NCBI RefSeq assembly: GCF_008124765.1
Contig: NZ_VNHS01000002.1
Location: 434,001-498,000, forward strand
Source of the DNA: Paenibacillus methanolicus
GTDB lineage: Bacteria; Bacillota; Bacilli; Paenibacillales; Paenibacillaceae
DNA: 64,000 nt
Direction: 5' to 3'
The position numbers and the translations under genes are program-made. Numbering within the stretch: position 1 is the stretch's first letter; each line of letters starts with the position of its first letter. This document shows, one piece after another, positions 26,923 to 35,842 of the stretch. Under the pieces are notes generated by a model that saw nothing but the letters and a program-made list of their open reading frames with translations, was not told where the DNA came from and did not search any database.

Positions 26923-26945
26923 AGCGTAAGGGCTCCCCTTACGCT
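26923..26945 (-). terminator. Terminator overlapping the nusB stop
   Basis: Arms AGCGTAAGGG and CCCTTACGCT around a three-base loop, followed on the minus strand by TTCTCGTTTTG. It covers the last nusB codons and stop. It may attenuate rather than end transcription, since folD follows within 60 bases. Confidence 0.55.
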
Positions 26946-27391
26946 TTCGGTTTCAACTCATCGAGCGCCAGCAGCAGCTTGCCCAGTACGCCGTTTACGA
27001 ATTTGCCTGATTCGTCCGTGCCGAAGTGCTTCGCCAACTCGATCGCTTCGTTGATCGCCGCTTTCGGCGGCACGTCGGTACGGTACACCATTTCATAAGC
27101 GGCAAGCCGCAAAATTTGACGGTCGACGCGCGAGAGGCGGTCTACCTGCCACCCCGTCAAGTAGGTTTGGAGTATATCGTCTAGCGCTTGTTTATGTTCA
27201 ATGACGCCGTGAACCAATTCACGCACGTAAACATCGATCGCAGACATGTCCGCAGCGGATGCGCCGATCTCGTTCTCGTCGTCGCGCGCTTCGTCTGCAA
27301 GCATATTCACCGCGTCCGCTGCCGTAACCTCGTTCATTTCCATATGGTACAAGCTCTGTACCGCAATTTCCCGTGCTAGCCTTCGTTTCAT
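26939..27391 (-). CDS. nusB: Transcription antitermination factor NusB
   Basis: A 150-residue all-helical protein with the Arg-rich N-terminus MKRRLAREIAVQSLYHMEM and the conserved DRQILRLAAYEMVY and AINEAIELAKHFGTDESGKFVNGVLG segments. With NusE, NusA and NusG it supports antitermination on rRNA operons. Preceded by the DUF2273 gene and a terminator. Confidence 0.95.
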   Translation of the reverse strand: MKRRLAREIAVQSLYHMEMNEVTAADAVNMLADEARDDENEIGASAADMSAIDVYVRELVHGVIEHKQALDDILQTYLTGWQVDRLSRVDRQILRLAAYEMVYRTDVPPKAAINEAIELAKHFGTDESGKFVNGVLGKLLLALDELKPKA

Positions 27392-27446
27392 AGGTCCTCC
27401 CTAACAATGGTCTATCTTGGTGAGTCTGTCACGCTCTTCATAAAAA

Positions 27447-27510
27447 TATGATCTCCTCCCTGCCCCGAACGTCATACCTGCCGTTCGTCCGGAGTACGGA
27501 GGAGATCATA
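27447..27510 (-). terminator. Long-loop terminator after the DUF2273 gene
   Basis: Arms TATGATCTCCTCC (27447-27459) and GGAGGAGATCATA (27498-27510) pair perfectly over 13 bases with a 38-base intervening region that can also fold; TTTTTA follows on the minus strand. It would close the asp23-amaP-DUF2273 unit before nusB. Confidence 0.7.
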
Positions 27511-27513
27511 CCG

Positions 27514-27744
27514 CTATTTAAATGGTCTCCATCGCTGCATAAGCCATTCCATCAGCCGACCCCAAGGGATGAACGGCCCGCTGCCCTCGTCCTTGCTCTT
27601 GCCGGCCGTGTAGCCGACGCATAGCAAAAGCGCGAAGAACAGCATGTCCCAGAATCCGACGATAAAGTAGAGAATGCCAAGTATAATGCCGGTGGCAACG
27701 CCAATTATTCGTCCTCCGTATGTCTCCCAAATCTCTCTCCGCAT
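27514..27744 (-). CDS. DUF2273 small membrane protein
   Basis: 76 residues with two transmembrane helices (about 13-33 and 35-50) joined by a tight turn. The sequence IIGVATGIILGILYFIVGFWDMLFF is typical of DUF2273 proteins, which are found with Asp23 and AmaP genes. The function is not known; a role in the membrane complex that holds Asp23 is inferred from gene order. AGGAGG precedes the ATG. Confidence 0.8.
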   Translation of the reverse strand: MRREIWETYGGRIIGVATGIILGILYFIVGFWDMLFFALLLCVGYTAGKSKDEGSGPFIPWGRLMEWLMQRWRPFK

Positions 27745-27755
27745 CGAATATCCTC

Positions 27756-28313
27756 CTATTCCACGCGGGGCTTCACGCTGGACGACTGGATGATGTTCGC
27801 GACGAATACGGATACGTCCGCAACCGGTATCCCCGTAATCTCTTCGACATGGGTTTTGACGGATCGCTGGATTTCTTCGGTCATCGCGGGTATCGAGGTT
27901 TCGCCGTCCACGATCGCGCGAATCGTCACGTCAACGCCGGCGTCAGTCAAGCGAATCCGGACGCGTAAATCCTTCACTCCGCGCTGACGGCCGGCAGCCT
28001 TCAGCACGAGATTCTCGACCGTCTCGATCGAAATGCGAATATCGCCGAATTCGGTACGCTGGTCGATCGACATTGCCGAGGCGGCGCCGCGCTTGAGCGA
28101 AACATAGAAAAAGCGCAGGCTGATGAGAAATACGATCGCCGAAACGATAATGACAGAAGCTTGAATCGCTTCATTCCTATACAGCTCGTCTACGCCGTCG
28201 CTGAGCCATTCCTTGGGCAGCCATTTGAAACCGGCGCAAAAGGCAAGGACGGCGATCGTACCGACCGCAAGGCTGTAAATGAATAACAGCAGCTTGTCCA
28301 ACATTCTTATCAC
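27756..28313 (-). CDS. amaP: Alkaline-shock membrane anchor protein AmaP
   Basis: About 185 residues: two transmembrane helices (about 8-30 and 53-73), then an Asp23-like cytoplasmic domain. In Staphylococcus, AmaP tethers Asp23 to the membrane. The start is taken as the GTG at 28313, with AAGGAGG nine bases before it; the ATG three codons later is 18 bases away from that site, and a longer upstream reading would run through the terminator. It lies 11 bases before the DUF2273 gene. Confidence 0.8.
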   Translation of the reverse strand: MIRMLDKLLLFIYSLAVGTIAVLAFCAGFKWLPKEWLSDGVDELYRNEAIQASVIIVSAIVFLISLRFFYVSLKRGAASAMSIDQRTEFGDIRISIETVENLVLKAAGRQRGVKDLRVRIRLTDAGVDVTIRAIVDGETSIPAMTEEIQRSVKTHVEEITGIPVADVSVFVANIIQSSSVKPRVE

Positions 28314-28346
28314 GAGCAGAATCCTCCTTGTGGCCGGACTGAATAA

Positions 28347-28389
28347 AAACCCCCTGGCGCCGAGCGGCAAGCCCATCCACAGGGGGTTT
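28347..28389 (-). terminator. Terminator between asp23 and amaP
   Basis: Arms AAACCCCCTG and CAGGGGGTTT around a 23-base loop, followed on the minus strand by TTTTATTC. It lies 29 bases after the asp23 stop and 34 before the amaP start, so asp23 would be expressed in excess over amaP and DUF2273. Confidence 0.8.
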
Positions 28390-28417
28390 ACGATCAAATT
28401 GATCCAAAAATACCGGC

Positions 28418-28825
28418 TTACTTCACGCGATGCGCCGTATCTTCCTCTTCCGGTTTCTCCGCCGTCTTAAAGTGAACGTCATGGATATGTACGTTGACTT
28501 CGACGACGTGCAAGCCCGTCATCATCTCGATGGAACGTTTGACGTTGCGCTGGATATCCGAAGCAATCTCGGGGATGCGGTTACCGTATTCGATAATGAT
28601 CGAGACGTCGACGGCCGCTTCGCGCTGACCGACTTCGACCTTAACGCCTTTCGCCAGGTTCTTGCGTCCAAGCAGTTCGGTAATGCCGCCGGCAAAACCG
28701 CCGCTCATGCCCGCTACGCCAGGAACTTCGATCGTGGCCAAGCCAGCGATCACTTCAATGACTTCGGGTGCAATTTGAATCGTGCCCATGTCTGTCTTCT
28801 CATAATCTGCCGCAAGCGTGCTCAT
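28418..28825 (-). CDS. Asp23/Gls24 family envelope stress protein
   Basis: A 135-residue Asp23-domain protein (IQIAPEVIEVIAGLATIEVPGV, VEVGQREAAVDVSIIIEYG). The family forms an abundant membrane-associated network linked to cell-envelope stress. In B. subtilis the homologue at this place, YqhY, is linked to control of acetyl-CoA carboxylase; accB and accC are directly upstream here as well. GGGAGGTG lies ten bases before the ATG. It has its own sigma-A-type promoter and a terminator after it. Confidence 0.88.
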   Translation of the reverse strand: MSTLAADYEKTDMGTIQIAPEVIEVIAGLATIEVPGVAGMSGGFAGGITELLGRKNLAKGVKVEVGQREAAVDVSIIIEYGNRIPEIASDIQRNVKRSIEMMTGLHVVEVNVHIHDVHFKTAEKPEEEDTAHRVK

Positions 28826-28902
28826 GGTCTTCTTACACCTCCCGTAAAGTAGCGTACCAACCGGCCCTCAGCCGGCAGGGCTCATCCGCTTCCTATTCTT
28901 AT

Positions 28903-28931
28903 ACTATAGCATCCGGCGGGAATTATGACAA
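28903..28931 (-). promoter_or_regulatory. Sigma-A-type promoter of the asp23-like gene
   Basis: TTGTCA and TATAGT separated by 17 bases on the minus strand, about 75 bases before the ATG. This would uncouple asp23 from the upstream acc genes. Confidence 0.6.
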
Positions 28932-29004
28932 ACCTTCGAGGACAAAGGGAAGCCGCTCCCCTAATGGGGAGACGACGACTCGCCTAAGGCTCCGCTCGCG
29001 ACAA

Positions 29005-29026
29005 GAGGGAGCATAGACGCTCCCTC
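29005..29026 (-). terminator. Hairpin after accC
   Basis: Arms GAGGGAGC and GCTCCCTC around six bases, 50 bases after the accC stop. Only TTGT follows on the minus strand, so this is a weak terminator. A second small stem (CTCCCC/GGGGAG) lies a little further on. Confidence 0.45.
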
Positions 29027-29076
29027 CGTTTTGCAAGCATTCCCTCTCCGAAGCTTCACAGGCCACGCCTGATTGA

Positions 29077-30444
29077 TTACGATTCGTCCGCGACGGGATT
29101 ATTGACATCATGTTCTTCCAAGAACTTGATGTCGAAATTCCCGTTCAAAAATTTCGGATGATTGAGGAGCTTCAAATGGAACGGGATCGTCGTTCGGATG
29201 CCGTCGATCGCGAATTCGGACAGCGCCCGCTTCATTCGCGAGATCGCTTCATCGCGCGTCTCTCCCCATACGATTAGCTTGGCGATCATCGAATCGTAAT
29301 GAGGCGAGATCGTGTAGCCCGGATAAGCGGCGCTATCGACTCGCACCCCGAGTCCGCCCGGCGGCAAATAGAAATCGATTTTGCCCGGGGACGGCATGAA
29401 GTTGCGGTCCGAATCCTCGGCGTTAATCCTGCACTCGATCGCCCATCCGTTGATGCGAAGATCCTCTTGCTTGAACGAAAGCGGATTGCCTTCGGCGACG
29501 GAAATCATTTCTTTGATCAGATCGACGTTCGTAATCATTTCCGTTACCGGATGTTCCACCTGGATGCGCGTATTCATCTCCATGAAGTAGAAGTTGCCTT
29601 CCGGTCCAAGCAAGAACTCCAGCGTGCCCGCTCCCGCGTAGTTAACGGCTTGCGCCGCGCGGACGGCCGCTTGTCCCATCCGCTCGCGGAGCGCCGGGGA
29701 CAGCACCGGGCAAGGCGCTTCTTCGACGAGCTTCTGGCGTCTGCGCTGAACCGAGCAATCGCGCTCGAACAAATGCACCGCGTTGCCGTGCTTGTCGGCC
29801 ATGATCTGGATCTCGACATGCTTCATGCCCGTCAAATATTTCTCCAAATATACGCCGGCGTTGCCGAACGCCTTCTGGGCTTCCTGCTGGGCGGTCGTAA
29901 TTTGCGATACGAGCGCATCCTCGTTCTCGGCGATGCGAATTCCCTTGCCGCCGCCGCCCGCCGTCGCTTTGATGATAACGGGATATCCGATCTGGCGCGC
30001 GACGCGAACCGCCTCTTCCATATCCTCGACGAGTCCGTCGGAGCCCGGAATGACCGGTACGTCCGCTTCCTTCATCGTTAGCTTGGCAACCGCTTTGTCG
30101 CCCATCTTCGTGATGGCTTGCGGAGATGGACCGATGAACGCAACGTTGCACGACTCGCAAATTTCCGCGAAATCGGCGTTCTCCGCCAAGAACCCGTAAC
30201 CCGGGTGAATCGCGTCGCAGTCCGTTAACGTCGCCACGCTCATAATGTTCGTCAAGTTCAGATAGCTGTCTTTGGAAGCCGTCGGCCCGATACAGTACGC
30301 CTCGTCCGCCAGTCGGACGTGGAGCGACTCTCTGTCCGCTTCCGAATAAACAGCTACCGTGCCAATGCCAAGTTCGCGGCATGCGCGGATAATCCGCACG
30401 GCGATCTCACCGCGGTTGGCGATTAAGATTTTATTGAATTTCAC
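29077..30444 (-). CDS. accC: Acetyl-CoA carboxylase, biotin carboxylase subunit
   Basis: A 455-residue ATP-grasp enzyme that carboxylates biotin on AccB. The N-terminal [20 protein letters not shown], glycine-rich ATP loop [16 protein letters not shown] (about 159-174) and the [16 protein letters not shown] active-site segment (about 286-301) are all intact. The start is GTG with AAAGGAG nine bases before. It follows accB with 59 bases between. The carboxyltransferase genes are not here. Confidence 0.97.
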   Translation of the reverse strand: MKFNKILIANRGEIAVRIIRACRELGIGTVAVYSEADRESLHVRLADEAYCIGPTASKDSYLNLTNIMSVATLTDCDAIHPGYGFLAENADFAEICESCNVAFIGPSPQAITKMGDKAVAKLTMKEADVPVIPGSDGLVEDMEEAVRVARQIGYPVIIKATAGGGGKGIRIAENEDALVSQITTAQQEAQKAFGNAGVYLEKYLTGMKHVEIQIMADKHGNAVHLFERDCSVQRRRQKLVEEAPCPVLSPALRERMGQAAVRAAQAVNYAGAGTLEFLLGPEGNFYFMEMNTRIQVEHPVTEMITNVDLIKEMISVAEGNPLSFKQEDLRINGWAIECRINAEDSDRNFMPSPGKIDFYLPPGGLGVRVDSAAYPGYTISPHYDSMIAKLIVWGETRDEAISRMKRALSEFAIDGIRTTIPFHLKLLNHPKFLNGNFDIKFLEEHDVNNPVADES

Positions 30445-30503
30445 GTAGTAGAGCTCCTTTCGCGCGCTTTGTTCCGGCTTCGGCCATTATACAGCCTGCC
30501 TTC

Positions 30504-31001
30504 CTATTCCGGTCTGACAAGGAACAAAGGCTGCCCGAATTCGATAAGCTGTCCGTTCTCGACGAGAACTTCGACGATCTCGCCTTTCACTTCCGCTTCC
30601 AGCTCGTTCATCAGCTTCATCGCTTCCAAAATGCAAACGACCGTTTTCTCGTTCACGCGGTCGCCCACGCTGACGAACGGCGGGTTGTCCGGCGAGGAAG
30701 CGCGGTAGAAGGTGCCGACCATCGGCGACACGATTCGGTGAAGGTTGTCCGCCTGCGGCGCCGCGGAAGCCGAGGACGGCTGAGCGGCAGGCGCTGCTTG
30801 CGGCGCGGCAGCCGCTTGCGCAGCCACGGCAACGTGAGGCTGCGTATATGTAGGTACTGGGGCAGTCTGCACGTTCACCACTTCGGTTTTGCCCGGTTTG
30901 CGGATGAGCAGACGCGTGCCCTCGTTTTCGATTTCGAGCTCGTGTACGGACGTTTGATCGACCAATTTGATCAATTCTTTAATCTCGTTCAGCTTAAACA
31001 T
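30504..31001 (-). CDS. accB: Acetyl-CoA carboxylase, biotin carboxyl carrier protein
   Basis: 165 residues. N-terminal helical segment ([17 protein letters not shown]), an Ala/Pro/Gln-rich linker (about 48-85) and the C-terminal biotinyl domain with the modified lysine in [11 protein letters not shown] (about 131). It carries CO2 from AccC to the carboxyltransferase for malonyl-CoA. The ATG at 31001 has TAGGAGTG five bases before; a far longer in-frame reading through the upstream spacer is discarded. Confidence 0.96.
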   Translation of the reverse strand: MFKLNEIKELIKLVDQTSVHELEIENEGTRLLIRKPGKTEVVNVQTAPVPTYTQPHVAVAAQAAAAPQAAPAAQPSSASAAPQADNLHRIVSPMVGTFYRASSPDNPPFVSVGDRVNEKTVVCILEAMKLMNELEAEVKGEIVEVLVENGQLIEFGQPLFLVRPE

Positions 31002-31175
31002 GACTTCACTCCTAAAAGGTTTCTGTGCTGCCTGTCGGTGCCCCGAAAACGGGAAACCGGTTTCGAAAGCACCCGCGCGAAAAACGCCGCCGGGCCGAAG
31101 GACGGAGCCTTGCGCCCCGAAGGTTGACAACCGGCCGCTCCAATGCGGATGCCAAAAGTTGCACATAACAGAGTC

Positions 31176-31184
31176 ATTATAGCA
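31176..31184 (-). promoter_or_regulatory. Candidate extended -10 promoter of accB
   Basis: TGCTATAAT on the minus strand, a full -10 with the TGn extension, about 175 bases before the accB start. The -35 17 bases upstream is poor. The long leader between it and accB is GC-rich; no FapR-like repeat is seen here. Confidence 0.4.
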
Positions 31185-31233
31185 TAAACCCTTCTGAACA
31201 CGAACTGAAATATTTACATGCACGAAATGCAAG

Positions 31234-31269
31234 AAGCCCCCTGAACGGATCGACCGCAGCAGAGGGCTT
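31234..31269 (-). terminator. Terminator of the spoIIIA operon
   Basis: Arms AAGCCCTCTG and CAGGGGGCTT with one wobble pair, 22 bases after the spoIIIAH stop. The tail is only moderately T-rich. Confidence 0.6.
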
Positions 31270-31291
31270 GCCCGCGCCGAGCGCGGTAGTA

Positions 31292-31951
31292 TTATTGCAC
31301 GAACTGCACCGAAACTTGCTCGGCCTTCAAATTGAGCGCGCCGACCACCTTGACGAGGATGTCGTCCGCTTGGCTTCTGTCGACCTTCTCGCTTTGCACG
31401 ACTACTTTGTATTTGTCGCCCGCTTGCGGCGTGATAATGACCGATTTGTACGTTTTGGCGAGTTCTTCTTCGAGGCTTGTCACCTTGGTGTTCTTCTCTT
31501 CCAACTGGGAGAGCTCCTCCATCGCCTGCAGCGCGTTGTCCGTGTTCTGCTTCGTATCGCCGAGCGCCGCCATCAGGCGCGATTCTTCCTCGGCGTTCTC
31601 TTGGCTGCGCTTGAGCTGCAGCTCGTCGAACACGTTGCTCGCAAGCCCCTGCTCTTCTACTTGCTGCAGCGTTTTGGCATCCGCATCGGCCGCCGCTTTC
31701 GCCGCATCCCCCGTCAGGACGCCTTCCGCAGCGCCTTCCTGCGTCACTTCGTTCACGACGACCTCGTCGTTCTTCGCGCCGCTGCCTGCCGTTACTTCCG
31801 TCGCGCCGTCTACCGGCTGCTCCTGTTTCGTTCCCTCCGTCAGCAAATCCGGAGACGTGCTGACATCTTCGGTGAACAAATAATACGCGGACAGGATCAC
31901 CATCAAACTGAGCATCGACACGAGCCAAACCGTTTGCCTCTTCGTATTCAT
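31292..31951 (-). CDS. spoIIIAH: Stage III sporulation protein AH
   Basis: 219 residues: short cytosolic N-terminus, one transmembrane helix (about 8-26), a long acidic and coiled-coil region (about 60-150) and a C-terminal YscJ/FliF-like ring-building domain ([20 protein letters not shown]). From the mother cell it binds SpoIIQ of the forespore across the intermembrane space to form the channel. Last gene of the operon. GGGAGG precedes the ATG. Confidence 0.92.
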   Translation of the reverse strand: MNTKRQTVWLVSMLSLMVILSAYYLFTEDVSTSPDLLTEGTKQEQPVDGATEVTAGSGAKNDEVVVNEVTQEGAAEGVLTGDAAKAAADADAKTLQQVEEQGLASNVFDELQLKRSQENAEEESRLMAALGDTKQNTDNALQAMEELSQLEEKNTKVTSLEEELAKTYKSVIITPQAGDKYKVVVQSEKVDRSQADDILVKVVGALNLKAEQVSVQFVQ

Positions 31952-31996
31952 GAACCTTAGCCTCCCTTATACTTGTCCTTGTTTACTTGTCCTATC

Positions 31997-32647
31997 TTAT
32001 GACGCATGTTTGCGAGGAATGACAGAAATATTGTTTTGCGGCACATCGAGTCCTTTCTGGACCGCGTCCAGGAGAAGACGTCTGACCGTCAGGTTCTCCG
32101 CCCCTTTGGCCACGATCATGACTCCGCGAATACGAGGCTTAATCGTCTTCACGATAAACGGCTTCTTCCCCTCTTCCGTTTCGTAGATGACGATCGTTCC
32201 GTCCCGCGTGATCGAAGTAATATTCCGGCTGCCGCCGTTCTTGTCTTTCTCGCTCGTAACGTCTTGCGATTCGCTTTCGTCTCGTCCGGGCACGCTCTCT
32301 TCGGTCGAATCCACCGTGACGAACACGTCGACGTCGCCGACGCCCACGATTTTCTCCAAAATCTCTTTCAGCCGGCTCTCGAGTCGGCTCTCGATCGCGT
32401 CGAAAGGCGTTTCTTCGCCTCCCCCGTTCCCGAGAAAAGCCGCCTCGTCTCCCCCGGTCGCCGTCTGGGGCGCCGGATCCGCATCGAGCGTCGTATCCAC
32501 CGTGCGGACGGTCAGGAACGAGTTGAACAGGACCAGACCGATTCCGATCGCGCCGATCAGCAGCAACCAACGCATCGTTTTCACGCGCTTCTCCCCTCCC
32601 GGCCCGCCGCCGACCAGCTTCTCGAACCCTTCCAGCCATTTGGCCAC
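31997..32647 (-). CDS. spoIIIAG: Stage III sporulation protein AG
   Basis: About 216 residues: one transmembrane helix (about 25-43, MRWLLLIGAIGIGLVLF), a linker and a ring-building domain (LESRLKEILEKIVGVGDVDVFV, then GVMIVAKGAENLTVRRLLLDAV). It forms a large ring in the outer forespore membrane in B. subtilis. The GTG at 32647 is chosen because GGAAGGAG is eight bases before it; an upstream in-frame GTG overlaps that site. Confidence 0.92.
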   Translation of the reverse strand: MAKWLEGFEKLVGGGPGGEKRVKTMRWLLLIGAIGIGLVLFNSFLTVRTVDTTLDADPAPQTATGGDEAAFLGNGGGEETPFDAIESRLESRLKEILEKIVGVGDVDVFVTVDSTEESVPGRDESESQDVTSEKDKNGGSRNITSITRDGTIVIYETEEGKKPFIVKTIKPRIRGVMIVAKGAENLTVRRLLLDAVQKGLDVPQNNISVIPRKHAS

Positions 32648-32689
32648 CGTAATCACTCCTTCCCGCTTTCCTTCCGCCTTGCCGCGCCT

Positions 32690-33415
32690 TCAGCTTCGCA
32701 CAGGTTCGAAACCGCTAATGCTTACGATGGAAGGATGCACGCCGAATCCGTCGCTCAACGCCTGCCGGACGGCATCCGCTCGTCGCTGGTCAACTGGGGA
32801 GAATGCTTCGACAGCCTCTTGCCGGGCCGTCCCGCGCTTGTCGCCGCCGTCATCGGACGCGCCGTCGCCATTCACCTTGATCTCGACAGGCTGCACGGCG
32901 CCAACCTCGCCGATCGGCCGTTCGCTGCTCACGCCGGGGCTCGACGTCTCTTCGGGCGGGATTAACGTGACCGCAACCGACGCAAGCTTCGCCTCGCTCG
33001 CCGACCCCTCCCGGTCCAAGCTCACCTTCACGCGTTCGACGGCCAGCCCCGTCTTCTTCGTAATTTCCTCGGCCATCGCCGCCGCCAGATTCTTCTCCGC
33101 CAGCGCCGCCGCGGCATCCTCCTGCTTCCGCTTCATCTCCTCGGCGTCTCGCTGGATGTCCTGAAGCGTCGGCATCTTGTATTGCTTGTCCGGCGCGCTG
33201 GTCAGCCAAACGTCGAAACGCTCGTGCAGCTTCATGCCGAAGTCGCCGTGCAGCATGCCGATGATCGGCGATAGGATGGTTAGCAAGATGATCAAGCCTG
33301 CGACCAGCCGGACGTATCGCTGCATCGCCTTGTTCGGCAGCAGCAAATCGACGATGCCGGCCAACAATACGACGGCGATGATCTGCCTCAGCCAGCCGGC
33401 CAGCCAGTCCAACAT
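32690..33415 (-). CDS. spoIIIAF: Stage III sporulation protein AF
   Basis: 241 residues with two N-terminal transmembrane helices (about 8-25 and 33-53) and a cytosolic/ring-building C-terminal region preceded by a helix-rich KRKQEDAAAALAEKN stretch. Component of the SpoIIIA-SpoIIQ channel. Slightly longer than the approximately 206 residues of the B. subtilis protein, mainly in a Ser/Pro/Gly-rich insert (about 160-200). Confidence 0.88.
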   Translation of the reverse strand: MLDWLAGWLRQIIAVVLLAGIVDLLLPNKAMQRYVRLVAGLIILLTILSPIIGMLHGDFGMKLHERFDVWLTSAPDKQYKMPTLQDIQRDAEEMKRKQEDAAAALAEKNLAAAMAEEITKKTGLAVERVKVSLDREGSASEAKLASVAVTLIPPEETSSPGVSSERPIGEVGAVQPVEIKVNGDGASDDGGDKRGTARQEAVEAFSPVDQRRADAVRQALSDGFGVHPSIVSISGFEPVRS

Positions 33416-33442
33416 GACGCCCTCCCCCCTTCCCGCAAGCGG

Positions 33443-34672
33443 TCATCGCATCATGATCGCCGCATTGCCGGCGGTCAGAATGATCGTGACGGCCAGGAAG
33501 AACATGAGTCCGACCGCCGCCAGCGCGGCAAAGACGTAGATGAGCGTTTTGCCGATCGTTTGCAGACAGCCGACGATCGGGCTGTCGCCGAGCGGCTGCA
33601 TGACCGCTGCCGACACATTGTATATCAAGGCCAGCGTCAAAATTTTGAGCGCCGGAAACGCGCATAACAAGATGAGAATGATGACGCCGGCCAGCCCGAT
33701 GGCGTTCTTCACGAGCAGGGAAGCCGACATGACCGTATCCGCCGCATCCGAGAACGTCCGGCCCACGACCGGCACGAAATTGCCGGCCACGAATTTGGCC
33801 GTTCGCATCGTCACGCCATCCGTCACCGAACCCGTTGCGCCCTGAACGGAAATGACGCCGAGAAAGATCGTCAGCATAATGCCCATCAGCCCGACCGCGA
33901 AATTCCGCAGCACGTTGGCCAACTGCGTCACCTTGAACTTGTCCGTCACGGCGCTGGCGATGTGCAGCACAGCGGAGAAGAAGAGCAGCGGGAAGACGAT
34001 CGTATAGATGACGGTTCCGACGGCATGAATCATGAAGATGATGAGCGGATGCATCACCGTGACCGTAACGACGTTCCCCATGCTGGCGAGCAGAGCCAAT
34101 AATAGCGGAATCATCGCCATCATGAACTGAATCATTCCGCTGATGGCGTCCTTCGCATAGCCGATCGCCACGTTGAAGCTGTTCACCGCGATGACGATCA
34201 TCACCATATAGGTGATGCTGTACGCCACTTTGCTGACCGTATTGCGCTCGAAGGCCGTCTGAAGCGTCTCCAAGATCATGCTGAAGACGGTGAGCAGCAC
34301 GATCGTCACGAGCAGCTTTCCGTTATACAGCACCTCGTGCAGCACGTATTCCAACAATCCCCGAAGCACCGTCGTAAGCTTGAGACCTTCGCCGCCCGGG
34401 ATGATCATCTCCATGAAACTCGGCACTTCGCGGTCCGGGAACAGTCCCCCGTATTCGGCCATCAGCTTGTTCCAATACGATTCGACCGCGGTTGTATCAA
34501 TGCCGTGGAGTTCTTCCTCCGACAGCTCTTGCGGACCGCTCTCCCGAGCGGCCGCATCCGGAACTTGTCCGGCCGACGTTGCCTCCGGCGCCCCCCAGGC
34601 GATGGGGACGTAAGAAGCGAATAGCGCGAGCAGCAAGACGAATCCGGCGATGACGCGAACGAAGCGATTCAT
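33443..34672 (-). CDS. spoIIIAE: Stage III sporulation protein AE
   Basis: 409 residues: signal peptide (about 1-28, ending AWG), a periplasm-like N-terminal segment, then about eight transmembrane helices. Member of the SpoIIIAE permease-like family, probably a membrane export platform of the channel. The ATG at 34672 overlaps the spoIIIAD stop as ATGA, so translation is coupled; a reading 426 bases longer lies wholly inside spoIIIAD and is rejected. Confidence 0.93.
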   Translation of the reverse strand: MNRFVRVIAGFVLLLALFASYVPIAWGAPEATSAGQVPDAAARESGPQELSEEELHGIDTTAVESYWNKLMAEYGGLFPDREVPSFMEMIIPGGEGLKLTTVLRGLLEYVLHEVLYNGKLLVTIVLLTVFSMILETLQTAFERNTVSKVAYSITYMVMIVIAVNSFNVAIGYAKDAISGMIQFMMAMIPLLLALLASMGNVVTVTVMHPLIIFMIHAVGTVIYTIVFPLLFFSAVLHIASAVTDKFKVTQLANVLRNFAVGLMGIMLTIFLGVISVQGATGSVTDGVTMRTAKFVAGNFVPVVGRTFSDAADTVMSASLLVKNAIGLAGVIILILLCAFPALKILTLALIYNVSAAVMQPLGDSPIVGCLQTIGKTLIYVFAALAAVGLMFFLAVTIILTAGNAAIMMR

Positions 34673-35073
34673 CCTTGACCACTCCCCGCCGGCAGCAGGC
34701 CGATAACCGTTTCGACGATGACGCCGATGATCGGCACGGCCATGACCAGGATCAGCACCTTGCCCGCGAACTCGATCTTGGACGCCACGCTTTCCTGCCC
34801 CGCATCCCGGACGATCTGGGCGCCGAATTCCGCGATATAGGCGATGCCGATAATTTTCAGAATCGTCTTTAAATAGATCGAAGGGATGCCGGAACGCTCG
34901 GCGAGCGATTCCAACACCGTAATGACCGCTTCGATCTTGCCGATCATGTACAAGAAGATGAATAGTCCGGTAAATGCGGCCAGGAGAAAGGCAAACATCG
35001 GCTTTTGTTCCCGAACGACGAGAATGAGCACGGCCGCAATCAAACCGAGTCCGACAATTTGAATGATTTCCAT
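34669..35073 (-). CDS. spoIIIAD: Stage III sporulation protein AD
   Basis: 134 residues with about four hydrophobic segments (IIQIVGLGLIAAVLILVV at the N-terminus, GLFIFLYMIG, ILVMAVPIIGVIVETVIGLLP). Channel membrane component. Overlaps spoIIIAE by four bases. Confidence 0.93.
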   Translation of the reverse strand: MEIIQIVGLGLIAAVLILVVREQKPMFAFLLAAFTGLFIFLYMIGKIEAVITVLESLAERSGIPSIYLKTILKIIGIAYIAEFGAQIVRDAGQESVASKIEFAGKVLILVMAVPIIGVIVETVIGLLPAGSGQG

Positions 35074-35104
35074 CCGGGTTCACCGCCTCGTCTGCCATTA
35101 TCCG

Positions 35105-35308
35105 TCATTGGAACAAAAAGATCGTCTTAATCTCCTGAAACAGATCATTCAGCAGCCGGACGACCATGAACAGCACGACGACGAAACCGATCAGCGTTAC
35201 CCAATGCGCCATATCTTCTTTGCCCATCTGCTTCAGCACCGTATGAATCATCGCAATGATGATGCCGATGCCCGCGATTTGAAAAATGGCGCTAACATCA
35301 ATGTTCAT
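35105..35308 (-). CDS. spoIIIAC: Stage III sporulation protein AC
   Basis: 67 residues, two transmembrane helices (about 3-25 and 38-58), the usual SpoIIIAC size. Small integral membrane part of the channel. The ribosome site (GCAGGG) is weak, so it may depend on coupling with spoIIIAB 15 bases upstream. Confidence 0.92.
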   Translation of the reverse strand: MNIDVSAIFQIAGIGIIIAMIHTVLKQMGKEDMAHWVTLIGFVVVLFMVVRLLNDLFQEIKTIFLFQ

Positions 35309-35323
35309 CCCTGCGGCACCCCA

Positions 35324-35842
35324 CTAAACGATCAATATGACGACAAGCGCGGCAACCAGGACGCCGAGGCTCTTGCTCATCTTCTCGTACCGCGCTTGAT
35401 CGTCTCTCGCCGCCTCCTCTTCCGCCTGCAGCTGCTGAACCGCAAGCCGCAAATGTTTGATTTGGTCGTCCCGGTCGCTAATGCCAAGCGAAGACCCAAG
35501 ACGTATGAAGGAGGCACGCTCCGGCGCTTTCATCGCGGTGCGCGGCCAATGGGAGGCGGCCGCTTGCTCCCAGCACTCCCGGAAGCTGCATTCCTTGTCC
35601 GAATGGAGCGTATCGCCGACAGATTGAAACATGGCGCGTATCGCGCCTTGCATATGCTCAGCCGTGCGCTCGATGGCTTCGGGAAGCGGCGTGTAACCGT
35701 ACCCGATCTCTGTCTCGAGGCGTTGCAGCGCATGGATCAATTGCCGAATATGACGCGGCCGCATCGCGAAACGGGCCGCCTGCTGGAAACCGATCATCGT
35801 GCCGGCGAATAGGATGAGCACCGCGCCGATCATCTTAACCAT
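35324..35842 (-). CDS. spoIIIAB: Stage III sporulation protein AB
   Basis: 172 residues with a transmembrane helix at each end (about 3-22 and 153-171) and a cytosolic helical middle, resembling type II secretion GspF half-domains. Probable partner of the SpoIIIAA ATPase. Start at 35842: GGGAGGG seven bases before; overlaps the spoIIIAA 3' end by eight bases. Confidence 0.92.
   Translation of the reverse strand: MVKMIGAVLILFAGTMIGFQQAARFAMRPRHIRQLIHALQRLETEIGYGYTPLPEAIERTAEHMQGAIRAMFQSVGDTLHSDKECSFRECWEQAAASHWPRTAMKAPERASFIRLGSSLGISDRDDQIKHLRLAVQQLQAEEEAARDDQARYEKMSKSLGVLVAALVVILIV

Noticed and set aside
31002-31291. FapR site at accB
   Set aside because: No TTAGTACC-like half-site in the 290-base region; only an extended -10 was found.
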